Shown piece by piece: positions 9,260-17,334 of a DNA stretch of 64,000 nucleotides. The translations under genes and the position numbers were made by a program. The DNA is from Nocardia panacis (GTDB taxonomy: Bacteria > Actinomycetota > Actinomycetes > Mycobacteriales > Mycobacteriaceae). Under the pieces are notes generated by a model. It was not told where the DNA came from, made no database searches, and saw only the letters and a list, made by a program, of their open reading frames with translations. Every line of letters begins with the position of its first letter. Positions within the stretch are counted from its first letter, which is position 1. The stretch lies in the NCBI RefSeq assembly GCF_003598715.1, contig NZ_QZFU01000013.1, positions 180,692 through 244,691 of the forward strand, written 5' to 3'.

Positions 9260-9297
9260 CTACTTTGCGGCTCATGACAGCTTCAGGATTCCTGGGC
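9260..9297 (-). repeat. Right 38-bp terminal inverted repeat
   Basis: Reverse complement of the left end at 4405-4442, with no mismatch. The transposase start lies 42 bases inside it. Confidence 0.92.
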
Positions 9298-9381
9298 TGT
9301 GTCGGTGCGTCGCTCACGAACGCACCGAATGCAACAAGTTTCCATTTGGCAACCAGAGTGGCCCTGCTTCGCGGGACCGGT

Positions 9382-9528
9382 CTACCCCAGCCCGGCCGCC
9401 CCGGAGACGGCCTGCCACGCAGTGGAATCCACAACCGTGCCCCCGGGGCGAATAGATACACGGAAAGTCGAACCGGACTCATCGAGAACCAGTGTTCGGA
9501 AAACGATCGTCTTACCGACAGCAGACAC
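9382..9528 (-). CDS. Small hypothetical protein
   Basis: A 48-aa frame starting at GTG on the minus strand, just outside the right transposon end. It reads as natural soluble protein (AVGKTIVFRTLVLDESGS, then RVSIRPGGTVVDSTAWQA) and ends in TAG. The ribosome site is weak and no family is recognised. It may instead be the tail of a gene lost in the rearrangement. Confidence 0.35.
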   Translation of the reverse strand: MSAVGKTIVFRTLVLDESGSTFRVSIRPGGTVVDSTAWQAVSGAAGLG

Positions 9529-9651
9529 CCCTGACCGCCCGTCTGGTCGAACCCCTGTTCACGAAGCTCCGGCCGAATCGACGATCTGTCGAATAAACGT
9601 GTTGCGGTAAACATGTTGTCCAACAACGTTGTCGAACGTTTCTCATACACT

Positions 9652-9798
9652 GCGGGGCCGGCGGGTGGTCAGCGGGGAGTCGAGCGGGCGCTGGAGATCC
9701 TGCGGGTGGCGACCGAACGAATGTTGCGGTTGCTCGGGGTGCCCGATATCGCGGACGTGGGATCGGATCAGGTGCGACTCGGCGGCCTGCGCGGGTGA
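9652..9798 (+). pseudogene. C-terminal remnant of an FMN-dependent alpha-hydroxy-acid oxidase
   Basis: About 49 codons match the end of lactate/alpha-hydroxy-acid dehydrogenases (AGGQRGVERALEILRVATE, then RLLGVPDIADVG). The FMN barrel that should precede is absent. The remnant overlaps the 3' end of the convergent hydrolase gene by 31 bases. Its truncation beside the transposon end suggests a gene cut by an insertion or deletion. Confidence 0.6.
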
Positions 9799-10655
9799 TC
9801 GCCCCCGGTGTGCTCGAGGATCGCGGCGGCGAAGTCGCGGTGCACGGCGGCGGGCAGGGAGTGGCCCATTCCGTCGATCTCGACGAGGCGAGCGCCGGGG
9901 ATGCGATCGGCGAGCCTGCGGCCGTGGGGCGGTGGGTTGATCGGGTCGCGGGCGCCCTGGATGACCAGGGTCGGGGTGGTGATGGCGGGCAGGTGCGGAC
10001 CGCGACCGTCGAGGCCGACGCGGACTTCGGAATGCGGGTGCGCGGGCCTGGTGTCCGGTCGTCCCGCGTGTGCCCGCGCGATCGACGCCGCGTCCCGGAG
10101 TTCGGCTTCGTCGTAGAAGTCCCCCGCCAACATTCGCCGGATGCCTTCCTCGGAGTACGCCGGTCCGGTCAGCAGTTCGACGAGCCGCCGATCCGGTGTG
10201 GGGAGTCCATCCGGTGTGGGTTCCCCGGTCAGCGCTCGCTCCCAGTTGGCGAAGAAGTCGACGCCGAGCGCGAAACAGTTGCTCAGGATGAGTGTTCGCA
10301 CTCGCGCGCCGTGATCCAGTGCGAGTAGTTGCGCGATCCCGCCGCCCATTCCGAAGCCGACGACGTGCGCCCGCTCGACCTGCCAATCGTCGAGCACCGC
10401 CACCGCGTCGGCGGCCATATCGTCGAAAGTGTATGGGTGCTCGGAGAATTCCCGCCAGGTCGATCGGCCGGTGTCTCGATGGTCGAAGCGGATCACCCGA
10501 TGCCCGGCGGCGACGAAACGCTGGACGAGCGGTTCCGGCCAACTCCGCGAGCAAGCGGTGTCTCCCGCGAGCAGCAGCAGGGCCGGATCGGTCGGATCGC
10601 CGAGACTCTCCGACCACAGGTCCAGGTCGGCTCGGCGCACGATTCGGGAACTCAT
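9768..10655 (-). CDS. Alpha/beta hydrolase with Gly at the nucleophile position
   Basis: A 295-aa alpha/beta-hydrolase. The oxyanion region (LLLLAGDTACSRSW), strand motif FDHRDTGRS, a late Asp (QGARDPINPP) and the final His (MGHSLP) are all present. The nucleophile elbow reads G-F-G-M-G-G (residues 100-105), so the expected serine is glycine (codon GGA). The family resembles doxorubicin/aclacinomycin methylesterases, which have G-x-S-M-G. The start overlaps the stop of the NmrA gene (ATGA), so the two are cotranscribed. It may be a non-hydrolytic family member or an inactive enzyme. Confidence 0.85.
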   Translation of the reverse strand: MSSRIVRRADLDLWSESLGDPTDPALLLLAGDTACSRSWPEPLVQRFVAAGHRVIRFDHRDTGRSTWREFSEHPYTFDDMAADAVAVLDDWQVERAHVVGFGMGGGIAQLLALDHGARVRTLILSNCFALGVDFFANWERALTGEPTPDGLPTPDRRLVELLTGPAYSEEGIRRMLAGDFYDEAELRDAASIARAHAGRPDTRPAHPHSEVRVGLDGRGPHLPAITTPTLVIQGARDPINPPPHGRRLADRIPGARLVEIDGMGHSLPAAVHRDFAAAILEHTGGDHPRRPPSRT

Positions 10656-11476
10656 CGGGGGTCACCGCCGAAATCCGCCGCGTGGTCGGCGGCCCACTCG
10701 GCGAGGGTGCGGGCGGGACGGCCGGTGACCTCGGCGACCGTGGGCAACACCGGTTCCGGGGTGGCCGCGCTGCCGGTCCAGATCTCGAGCAGGAGGTCCT
10801 GTACGAAGCCGGGTAGGGAGTCGGCTCGCGCGCGCCAGTCGTCCGGGGAGATCTCCTCGAAGCGCAGTGCGCGTCCGATACCGGCGCCGATCGCCGCCAA
10901 CTGCTCGGGTTTGTCGAGTGTCTGTGGCCCGCTCAGTGGATATTTCCGGCCCGCGTGCCCGTCGTGTGACAGCGCGGCGACGGCCACCGCCGCGATATCC
11001 GCCTCGTGGATCGGGGTTTGCGCCGCAGCCGAATACGGCTCGCGGACCACGCCCGTCCCTCGGATCGCCTCGGCCCAGCCCAGCAGGTTCGCCGCGAACA
11101 TTCCCGGCCTGAGATGGGTCCATGCCACGTCGACGGATTCCACCGCTCGCTCGACCGCCAGGTGATACGGCGCGTCCCGCTCGCCCTCGGCTCGAATGGA
11201 CGACAGGGTGACGATCCGACGCACCCCGCAGCGCTCGGCCAGTCGGGCCACATCGAGCGCGGTCGCCGGCCGACACAGCAGCAACAGCGCCTCCGCGCCG
11301 GTGAACGCCGAGGTCAGGGATTCGGGCGTATCCAGGTCCGCGCGAACCACCTCGATCGGTGTCGGGAACGGCGCACCGCCGCGTGTCACGGCGCGCACCT
11401 TCCGGCCGGAGTCGACGAGCTGTCGAACGACGAGTCGACCGACCGTGCCGGTCGCACCGGTCACGACAATTGTCAT
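10652..11476 (-). CDS. NmrA-like NAD(P)-binding protein
   Basis: A 274-aa atypical SDR/NmrA protein with the Rossmann motif VVTGATGTVGRLV at the N-terminus. The catalytic Tyr/Lys of classical SDRs is absent, and the segment TLSSIRAEGERD with HLRPGMFAANLL is typical of the NmrA/azoreductase-like group. The ATG at 11476 has a strong ribosome site (GAGGGG). It is first in an operon with the hydrolase. It probably reduces a quinone-like substrate or senses NADP; the exact role is unknown. Confidence 0.85.
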   Translation of the reverse strand: MTIVVTGATGTVGRLVVRQLVDSGRKVRAVTRGGAPFPTPIEVVRADLDTPESLTSAFTGAEALLLLCRPATALDVARLAERCGVRRIVTLSSIRAEGERDAPYHLAVERAVESVDVAWTHLRPGMFAANLLGWAEAIRGTGVVREPYSAAAQTPIHEADIAAVAVAALSHDGHAGRKYPLSGPQTLDKPEQLAAIGAGIGRALRFEEISPDDWRARADSLPGFVQDLLLEIWTGSAATPEPVLPTVAEVTGRPARTLAEWAADHAADFGGDPR

Positions 11477-11802
11477 GGGAATACCCCTCGGGATCATGGG
11501 AATGCGAGAAACGATCGCGGACCCGAAACTACACTGGCGACGGCCGAGAAATCAATTCCCGAAGAAGGTTGACAGAGCGGAGTTCCCTCGCTCTATATGC
11601 TGAATGAAATCTCTTGTGGAACTTGACATTTACTAAGTCCTTCTCTCGGCGGAAATTGATATCGCGCGGTATGAGCACGGAAATTCACAACCTTTGTTGG
11701 CCGAGTATTTTCGAATTCCGAAACCCACGCGATCGGTCTGATCGTCGGAGGCCGCGACCCGCTCGGAAAATGCCTGGCCCGCGCGGCGGGGCGGATGCGA
11801 TC
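11477..11802. other. Intergenic region between divergent genes
   Basis: A more A/T-rich stretch between divergent genes, so both promoters should lie here. No convincing gene, repeat or operator was seen. Confidence 0.4.
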
Positions 11803-12333
11803 ATGGTCGCCATGACAGGAGCGGTCTATGTGATCACCGGCATCCAGGCTGCCGGAAAGTCCACGGTGGCACAGGCTTTGGCCGAGCGGCTGCCCCGCTC
11901 GGCGCATGTGCGCGGGGATGTGTTCCGCCGCTTCGTCGTCGGCGGACGCGCCGACATGAGTCCCGACCCGGCGCCGGAGGCGCTGGACCAGTTGCGCCTG
12001 CGCCACCGCCTCGCCGCCCACACCGCCGACGCCTACGCCGCCGCGGGTTTCACCGCCGTCCTGCAGGACGTGATCCTCGGTGAGCACCTGCCCTGGCTGG
12101 TAGAGCAGTTGCGCACCCGCCCCCGCTACGTGGTGGTCCTGGCCCCGCGCCCGGAGGTGGTCGCGGCCCGCGAAGAGGGCCGCGCGAAATCGGCCTACGG
12201 CCCGTTCACCGTCGAGGATCTGGACACCGGCCTGCGCGCACAAACCCCGCGGCTCGGATTGTGGTTGGACTCTTCGGATCTCACCGTCGACCAAACCGTG
12301 GACGCCATCCTCGAGCGAGCACACCCCCTCTGA
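11803..12333 (+). CDS. P-loop phosphotransferase-like kinase
   Basis: A 176-aa P-loop protein with a Walker A motif (GIQAAGKST) near the N-terminus and short-kinase layout (HVRGDVFRR, QDVILGEHL, VVLAPRPEVVAAREEGR). It resembles the chloramphenicol-phosphotransferase/AAA_33 small-kinase group. The substrate is not evident. ATG 11812 is an alternative start three codons downstream. It stands alone, followed by recombinase relics. Confidence 0.8.
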   Translation: MVAMTGAVYVITGIQAAGKSTVAQALAERLPRSAHVRGDVFRRFVVGGRADMSPDPAPEALDQLRLRHRLAAHTADAYAAAGFTAVLQDVILGEHLPWLVEQLRTRPRYVVVLAPRPEVVAAREEGRAKSAYGPFTVEDLDTGLRAQTPRLGLWLDSSDLTVDQTVDAILERAHPL

Positions 12334-12394
12334 TCGACAACGCGGGCGCGATGTCGCTGCGTCGGTATACCCGGGTGATGCAACGACCGTCATC

Positions 12395-12484
12395 GTGCTC
12401 GCACAAAGCATCGACACCACCACCCCGGCCGGACGGTTCCTGTTCCGCATCGTCGCCGCGATGGACGAGATGACCGCGCTTCAG
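12395..12484 (+). pseudogene. Serine-recombinase fragment
   Basis: Thirty codons carry the resolvase/invertase signature SIDTTTPAGRFLFRIVAAMD. Nothing upstream or downstream completes the protein. The frame runs without a stop into the LPMO gene, but the two are not one protein, because the LPMO has its own ribosome site and signal peptide. Confidence 0.6.
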
Positions 12485-12643
12485 GATTCCGAAGCCGAGA
12501 TGTGTTGGAAAATAGCACTTTTCACGCACTGTGAATCCTTGACCGTCGTGCGGCGGTCGCCGGAGACTGGTATGGATCACCTTTCTACCTTCTCGGGACA
12601 GCATGCCGGCCCCTGCCGCCCCATTCTCGGCAAGGAGTTTCTC

Positions 12644-13168
12644 GTGAACCACAGAACACTGTCCATCCTCGGCGCGGTGGGCATCGCGCCGTTCCTCGTC
12701 GCGATCCTGCCCGCGGGCATGGCCAACGCGCACGGCTACATCTCCTCACCCGCGAGCAGGCAGGCGCAGTGCGCCGCGGACCAGCTGCCGTGCGGCCCGA
12801 TAAAGTGGGAGCCGCAGAGCGTGGAGGGACCCAAGGGTCGGCACGATTGCAGTGCCGGAGACCCGCGTTGGTCCGAACTCGACGACGACAGCAAGCCGTG
12901 GCAGGTATACGACGTCAACGGTGCGGTGTCGTTCGCGTGGACGTTCACAGCACGCCACAGGACCCTGGATTACCAGTACTGGATCGGCAACACCAAGGTG
13001 GCCCGGTTCGACGGCAACAACCAGCTGCCGCCGGACGGGACCCTCACCCACACCGTCGACCTCAGCGGCTTCAGCGGGCACCAGAAGCTGATCGGCATCT
13101 GGAACATCGCCGACACCGACAACGCCTTCTACTCCTGCGTGGATCTCAATATCGGCAGCGGCTCCTGA
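12644..13168 (+). CDS. Secreted lytic polysaccharide monooxygenase (AA10)
   Basis: A 174-aa copper monooxygenase that cleaves chitin or cellulose. GTG 12644 has a strong site (AAGGAG). The signal peptide ends at ANA, so the mature enzyme begins with His30 (HGYISSP), as the histidine brace requires. The second brace residue is His105 (TARHRT) and the axial aromatic is Phe162 (NAFYSC). Mature length (about 145 aa) fits a single catalytic domain with no binding module. Resolvase fragments lie on both sides and a Tn3 transposase relic lies downstream. Confidence 0.92.
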   Translation: MNHRTLSILGAVGIAPFLVAILPAGMANAHGYISSPASRQAQCAADQLPCGPIKWEPQSVEGPKGRHDCSAGDPRWSELDDDSKPWQVYDVNGAVSFAWTFTARHRTLDYQYWIGNTKVARFDGNNQLPPDGTLTHTVDLSGFSGHQKLIGIWNIADTDNAFYSCVDLNIGSGS

Positions 13169-13170
13169 AC

Positions 13171-13205
13171 CGATGAATACCGGTGTGTCGCTGCGGCATT
13201 CATCG
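13171..13205 (+). terminator. Hairpin after the LPMO gene
   Basis: CGATGAAT pairs with ATTCATCG across a 19-base loop, 2 bases after the stop codon. It has no T run. Confidence 0.4.
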
Positions 13206-13330
13206 ATGCCACGGGCACACGCCCACGAAAACCCGCAGGTTGGACACCAACTCGCGACAGGTCGGCTCGGCGGGCTCGCCGCGCGGCACGGTCGGCGGCG
13301 AGCATCGCCTCGGCACGGTCCCCGCCCGAA

Positions 13331-13465
13331 GGTGACACCAACCTCATGGTCCACGTCGTCGCCGCGATGGATGAGATGACCGTGGACCTGATCAACGAAG
13401 GCACCGTCGAGGGCCTCGAGTCCGCGCGGACCCGTGGCAGGCCATCGGCGCGGACCGAACAGTAG
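13331..13465 (+). pseudogene. Second serine-recombinase fragment
   Basis: Forty-five codons read HVVAAMDEMTVDLINEGTVE and GLESARTRGRPSA, the E-helix/linker part of serine recombinases. The segment VVAAMDEMT repeats the end of the fragment at 12395-12484 (IVAAMDEMT). It therefore continues the same protein family from the point where that fragment stops. Confidence 0.6.
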
Positions 13466-13479
13466 TGCCGATTCGCGGT

Positions 13480-13810
13480 GGCACTGCCCGACTTTCGGGC
13501 CTCGTCGGGGTGGCCGCGCCACTTCGCCGAGACGAACCCTCGTCGGTGCCTCGTCGAACACCTTGCGCCGCCCGGTCGCGTTCAACTCGCGCAGCATGTC
13601 CACCGCGATAGCAGCTCGCTCGCCGCGGTCCAGCCCGCGAACCGCACCGCAGGGGTGAACTGACGCAGATAGTTGCAGGAGGAATCCAGTGCGGCCATGC
13701 CCGTGATCGCGGGGCAGTCGGGGTTTGGCCTGCGCGACTCGGCCGCACCGAACTTCGCCGGGATCGCCTGATCGAACAGCGCCACCACCTCATCGAGCAC
13801 GTCGGTGCCC
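13480..13810 (-). pseudogene. Tn3-family transposase fragment
   Basis: Two minus-strand frames together match the middle of Tn3 transposases. One reads DVLDEVVALFDQAIPAKFGA, then SSCNYLRQFTPAVRFAG. The next continues MDMLRELNATGRRKVFDEAP. A frameshift separates them near 13590 and neither end is present. Confidence 0.6.
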
Positions 13811-13988
13811 GACTGCGCCGGCACCGGCGGATCACGCCGTTCCACGCCAACGACAAGGTCAACCCGGTCCACGTCAGCAACCTGCCCGTCGGCAACACCG
13901 GATGGGCAATGCGCAACCATATATTGCGCGTTTCCGACTTTCCTGGCAGAGTGATACGCAACTGATCGTTGCTTATGGGAGGTCTGGA

Positions 13989-14438
13989 ATGGAGTTCGGA
14001 AAGCTGGAGCGCGAGATCCGCATCGACGCGGCGCCGGAGATCGTGTTCGACGTGGTGAGTCGCCCCGAGCACATCAAGATGTGGTGGCCCGATGACGCAT
14101 CGCTCGAACCGGTGCCGGGTGGAGCCGGCGAGCTGGTGTGGGGCGACCGCGCCAAGGTTGCCCCGATCGCCGTGGTCGAGGTGGACCCGCCCCGCAAGTT
14201 CGCGTTCCGCTGGGTCGCTCCCGATGGTCAGCGGCCCGAGGCAGACAATTCTCTGCTGGTCGCCTTAGAGCTCGAGGCCTCAGGTGACGGCACGATTCTG
14301 CGCCTGACCGAGACCGGCTGGCGGGAGAAGGGATGGGAAGCCGCGGCGCTGGAGGAGACTTTCCACGACCATGAACGCGGCTGGGACATATTCCTGCCCA
14401 GACTGCGGAGTTACGCCCCTTCGGTGGTGGCGCGATGA
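13989..14438 (+). CDS. SRPBCC (AHSA1-like) protein
   Basis: A 149-aa START/SRPBCC-fold protein: REIRIDAAPEIVFDVVSRPE at the N-terminus, WWPDDASLEPVPGGAGEL, and a C-terminal helix beginning ETFHDHERGWDIFLPRL. These bind small hydrophobic ligands. ATG 13989 has GGGAGG upstream. Its stop overlaps the ArsR start (ATGA), the usual pairing of an AHSA1 protein with an ArsR repressor. Confidence 0.85.
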   Translation: MEFGKLEREIRIDAAPEIVFDVVSRPEHIKMWWPDDASLEPVPGGAGELVWGDRAKVAPIAVVEVDPPRKFAFRWVAPDGQRPEADNSLLVALELEASGDGTILRLTETGWREKGWEAAALEETFHDHERGWDIFLPRLRSYAPSVVAR

Positions 14439-14770
14439 TCGCCGTCGACGACCAACTCTGGTCGGCGATCGGCGACCCGATAAGGCGCCGCCTGCTCGAC
14501 CTGCTGCTCGCGGAGGGTGTCGGCACGCCGACCAGCCTGAGCCATCGCCTCCCGGTTTCGCGCCAGGCGGTCACCAAGCATCTGGACGTCCTCGATCGCG
14601 CCGGCCTCGTGCACGCGACGCCGATGGGCCGCGAGCGGCGCTACGAAGTCGATGAGGCGCAGCTGTCGCGCGCGGTCCGGCAGCTGAATGACGTTGGCAA
14701 GACCTGGGATTCGCGCCTGAACCGGATCAAGCGCATCGCAGAACAGATCCAGCGTCAGCACCACGATTGA
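14435..14770 (+). CDS. ArsR-family transcriptional regulator
   Basis: A 111-aa winged-helix repressor: LWSAIGDPIRRRLLDLLL, then PTSLSHRLPVSRQAVTKHLD as recognition helix, and a wing (GRERRYEVDE). No Cys metal site is visible. It is translationally coupled to the SRPBCC gene before it and followed 78 bases later by another SRPBCC gene. It probably regulates this small operon in response to a ligand. Confidence 0.88.
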   Translation: MIAVDDQLWSAIGDPIRRRLLDLLLAEGVGTPTSLSHRLPVSRQAVTKHLDVLDRAGLVHATPMGRERRYEVDEAQLSRAVRQLNDVGKTWDSRLNRIKRIAEQIQRQHHD

Positions 14771-14848
14771 CCGGCATGTCGCTGGAAGAAATCTCCGGCG
14801 ACCTCAGCCCGAGCCATACGAGTATCGACCGACAATGAGAGCACTGGC

Positions 14849-15367
14849 ATGAAGCAAGCAGATGACAACCGCGACTTCACCATCACCGTCGCTGTGGATC
14901 GCACCCCGCAGGAGGCGTTCGAGGCCATCATCGACGTTCGCGGGTGGTGGTCGCAGACGATCCAGGGAATCACCGATCGGATAGGTGGCGAGTTCGACTA
15001 CCACTACCAAGACGTGCATCGGTGTCGGATCCGCGTCACCGAACTCGCGCCCGGCCGCAAGGTAGCCTGGCGCGTGCTGGAAAACCACTTCGACTTCATC
15101 GAAGACCGGTCCGAATGGACAGGCACCGACATCGTGTTCGAGATCTCCGGGACCGACCGGGGTACCGAGATACACTTCACCCATAGCGGCTTGGTCCCCC
15201 GGAACGAATGCTATGAGGTGTGCTCGAACGCCTGGGGCGGCTATCTTACCGGCAGCCTGCGGAATCTGATCAATACCGGTGCGGGACAACCCAATCCGAA
15301 AGACGACGGCGACGCCCCCGATCATCAGCGGGCCGCCACCGCGGTGCGGGCCGAGCGGGCGCTGTGA
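14849..15367 (+). CDS. SRPBCC (AHSA1-like) protein
   Basis: A 172-aa second SRPBCC protein of this group (FTITVAVDRTPQEAFEAI, GWWSQTI, FDYHYQDVHRCRI). The C-terminal 25 residues are polar and probably disordered. It follows the ArsR gene and is likely under its control. Confidence 0.82.
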   Translation: MKQADDNRDFTITVAVDRTPQEAFEAIIDVRGWWSQTIQGITDRIGGEFDYHYQDVHRCRIRVTELAPGRKVAWRVLENHFDFIEDRSEWTGTDIVFEISGTDRGTEIHFTHSGLVPRNECYEVCSNAWGGYLTGSLRNLINTGAGQPNPKDDGDAPDHQRAATAVRAERAL

Positions 15368-15534
15368 CCGTCGATCCACCCTGAGTTACCGCCGATCGCC
15401 GACGAGACGGTCCCACGACGGCGGCGAGCGACACACTGGCAATTCGAACTCGGGGCGCGGGAGGCAGGTTGCCGCCGGGCCGCCACCCTCCCGTATGCCT
15501 TTGCGGGAAGCACAGGCGACTGGGCCGCGCGGAT

Positions 15535-16149
15535 CTATTCACCGCGCGCCGCCCCGTAGGCGCGCACGATCTCACCGGTCCCGCCGCCCTCCACGCAGCG
15601 CACATAGTGCCGCACCAGTTCGTCCATCGGCACCACGGGCAGGCCCGGAAACTCGAACTCGTCGACCGAATCCCCGATCAGCGTGGGACTCACCGCGTTG
15701 ATCCGCATCCCGCGCGGCAGTTCCAGCGCCGCCGACAGCACGAAACTGTGCAGCGCCCCGCTGATGACGCCGCCGCCGGTGACCCCGCGCCACGGCTGGT
15801 CGGCGAAGATCCCGGAGGTCAGGGTGAACGAGGCGCCGTCGGCGCAATGGTGCTGACCGGTCAACACGAGATCCGCCTGACCGAAGAACTTCGCCCGCAT
15901 ATTCCGCGCGAGCGCGTCGGCGGTCAGGTCGGTGAACTCGTCGAGCGCGCCGTGCGCGGCGATCGCCACGACCCCGTCCACCGCTCCGAGATATCGATAG
16001 AAAGCTTCGATGCTGTCGTGGGAGGTCAGGTCGACGCGCACGTCCCCGGAGTTGCGGGCGGCGGTGATCACCTCGTGCCCGTGTTCGCGCAGTGCCGGGA
16101 CCAGTCGGCGACCGATGGTGCCGGCACCGCCGACTACGACGATCCTCAT
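15535..16149 (-). CDS. Short SDR-family oxidoreductase
   Basis: A 204-aa compact SDR with the N-terminal motif VVVGGAGTIGRRLV and a short form of the fold (about 200 aa instead of 250), as in the YbjT/short-SDR group. SGIFADQPWRGVTGG and INAVSPTLIGDS mark the later strands. The start overlaps the stop of the upstream regulator (ATGA), so the two are one operon. Confidence 0.85.
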   Translation of the reverse strand: MRIVVVGGAGTIGRRLVPALREHGHEVITAARNSGDVRVDLTSHDSIEAFYRYLGAVDGVVAIAAHGALDEFTDLTADALARNMRAKFFGQADLVLTGQHHCADGASFTLTSGIFADQPWRGVTGGGVISGALHSFVLSAALELPRGMRINAVSPTLIGDSVDEFEFPGLPVVPMDELVRHYVRCVEGGGTGEIVRAYGAARGE

Positions 16150-17060
16150 GGGTGTACTCCTGTTTCACTTGTCGGGACTGCTGAGTGCTCATCGGGAACC
16201 TCGCCGACCACGCGGCGGTCGCGGTCCGAAACTTGGTGCGCGAGAAGGGCGAGCGCGTCGGCGGCGGGGCTGTCGGGCTCGGCGTGGAACAGGCCCAACT
16301 GCTGGTCGTCATCGGGCAGGACGAGGGTTTCGTTGGCGAGGGTCAGGGCGCCGACCAGCGGGTGGTCGAGTTCGCGGATCGCGTGGGCGCAGGTCCGGAC
16401 CGGGCGGCGCGCCCAGAGGCGGGCGAATTCGGCACTGTCGGTGGCGAGTTCGCCGACCAGTCGGGTCAGGCCCGCGTCGGACGGGTAGCGGGCGGCGGCC
16501 CGGCGCAGAGCCGAGACGGTGACCGTCGCCTTGGCGGGCCAGTCGCGGTAGAGGGCACGGTGATGCGGGTCCAGGAACAGCATCCGGGCCAGGTTCGGGC
16601 GTACTCGCCCGTCGGGGGCATCGAAGGGCAGGTGCCCTGCCAACAGCGCGTGCCCGAGCCGATTCCAGCCCAGGACATCGACCCGATGGTCGATCACCAC
16701 CGCGGGTGTCCCCGACATGGCGGCCACGAGTCGCCGCACCTCGGGCCGCAGCACGCTGCGCCGCGCCCGAGGACGAGTCGGCGAGCGCGGCGCGGCGAGC
16801 GCGCGCAGATGTTCGTGTTCCTCGGGGTCCAGACGCAACGCGACCGCCAACGCGTCGATAACCGCATCCGAGGCACTGGAACTCGCCCCTTGCTCGAGCC
16901 TGGTGTAATAGCCGACGCTGACGCCGGCCAACTCCGCCAGTTCCTCGCGCCGCAACCCCGGCACCCGTCGATGGGCAAGGCCGGGCCGCAACCCCGCCGC
17001 CTTCGGGGTGAGGCGTTCGCGCCTGCTGCGCAGGAATCCACCGAGTTCGTTGCTGCTCAC
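16146..17060 (-). CDS. XRE-family regulator with MmyB-like ligand domain
   Basis: A 304-aa regulator. The N-terminus is a helix-turn-helix (GLRREELAELAGVSVGYYTR, LEQG). The rest is the MmyB-like PAS-type domain (VVIDHRVDVLGWNRLGHALL, NLARMLFLDPHHRALYRDW) that binds fatty-acid-like ligands in relatives. I chose GTG 17060 because AGGA sits 6-9 bases before it; GTG 17081 is the alternative. It is cotranscribed with the SDR, which it probably controls. Confidence 0.88.
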   Translation of the reverse strand: MSSNELGGFLRSRRERLTPKAAGLRPGLAHRRVPGLRREELAELAGVSVGYYTRLEQGASSSASDAVIDALAVALRLDPEEHEHLRALAAPRSPTRPRARRSVLRPEVRRLVAAMSGTPAVVIDHRVDVLGWNRLGHALLAGHLPFDAPDGRVRPNLARMLFLDPHHRALYRDWPAKATVTVSALRRAAARYPSDAGLTRLVGELATDSAEFARLWARRPVRTCAHAIRELDHPLVGALTLANETLVLPDDDQQLGLFHAEPDSPAADALALLAHQVSDRDRRVVGEVPDEHSAVPTSETGVHP

Positions 17061-17334
17061 CGTTTCATCCTCGCGCCTCACCGCGACCTGTGCCTGCCCC
17101 GAATACGGATACCTTCACCGCTGTCCGGCAACCGTCGGGTGTAGGCGGTACCACAAATAGGGTCGAGACCGGCCTTTTTCATTTCGCCGGGCGCCTTTGG
17201 GCCGATTCGCTTCCGAAATGCATTGGGCTGTATCGGATTCGGTGCGGGCAGAGGAATCGGCGAAGCCGATCGTGGTCGCAGCGGCAGTGACCCTGACCAC
17301 TGGTTTCGCCGACCGGGCGGGTACCTTTCGTCGG

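Larger units (their letters stand above)
4405..9297. mobile_element. Tn3-family transposon with a toxin-like passenger
   Basis: The element is bounded by a perfect 38-bp inverted repeat. It holds a serine resolvase with a res site, a zincin-like toxin gene, a small downstream gene, and a Tn3-type transposase pseudogene on the opposite strand. Thirty-eight bases is the classic Tn3-family end length. I could not find a convincing 5-bp target duplication. Both flanks carry gene scraps, so the region was probably rearranged after insertion. The transposase is broken, so this copy could move only with help from another element. Confidence 0.85.

Noticed and set aside
4400..9304. TGTCG at 4400-4404 and 9300-9304 as a 5-bp target duplication
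   Set aside because: The right copy starts two bases beyond the end of the matching inverted repeat, so the two are not placed symmetrically. The flanks also hold unrelated gene scraps.
12395..13168. A 257-aa fusion of recombinase and LPMO
   Set aside because: The GTG at 12644 has a strong ribosome site and starts a signal peptide that must be N-terminal for export. The upstream in-frame part is a relic.
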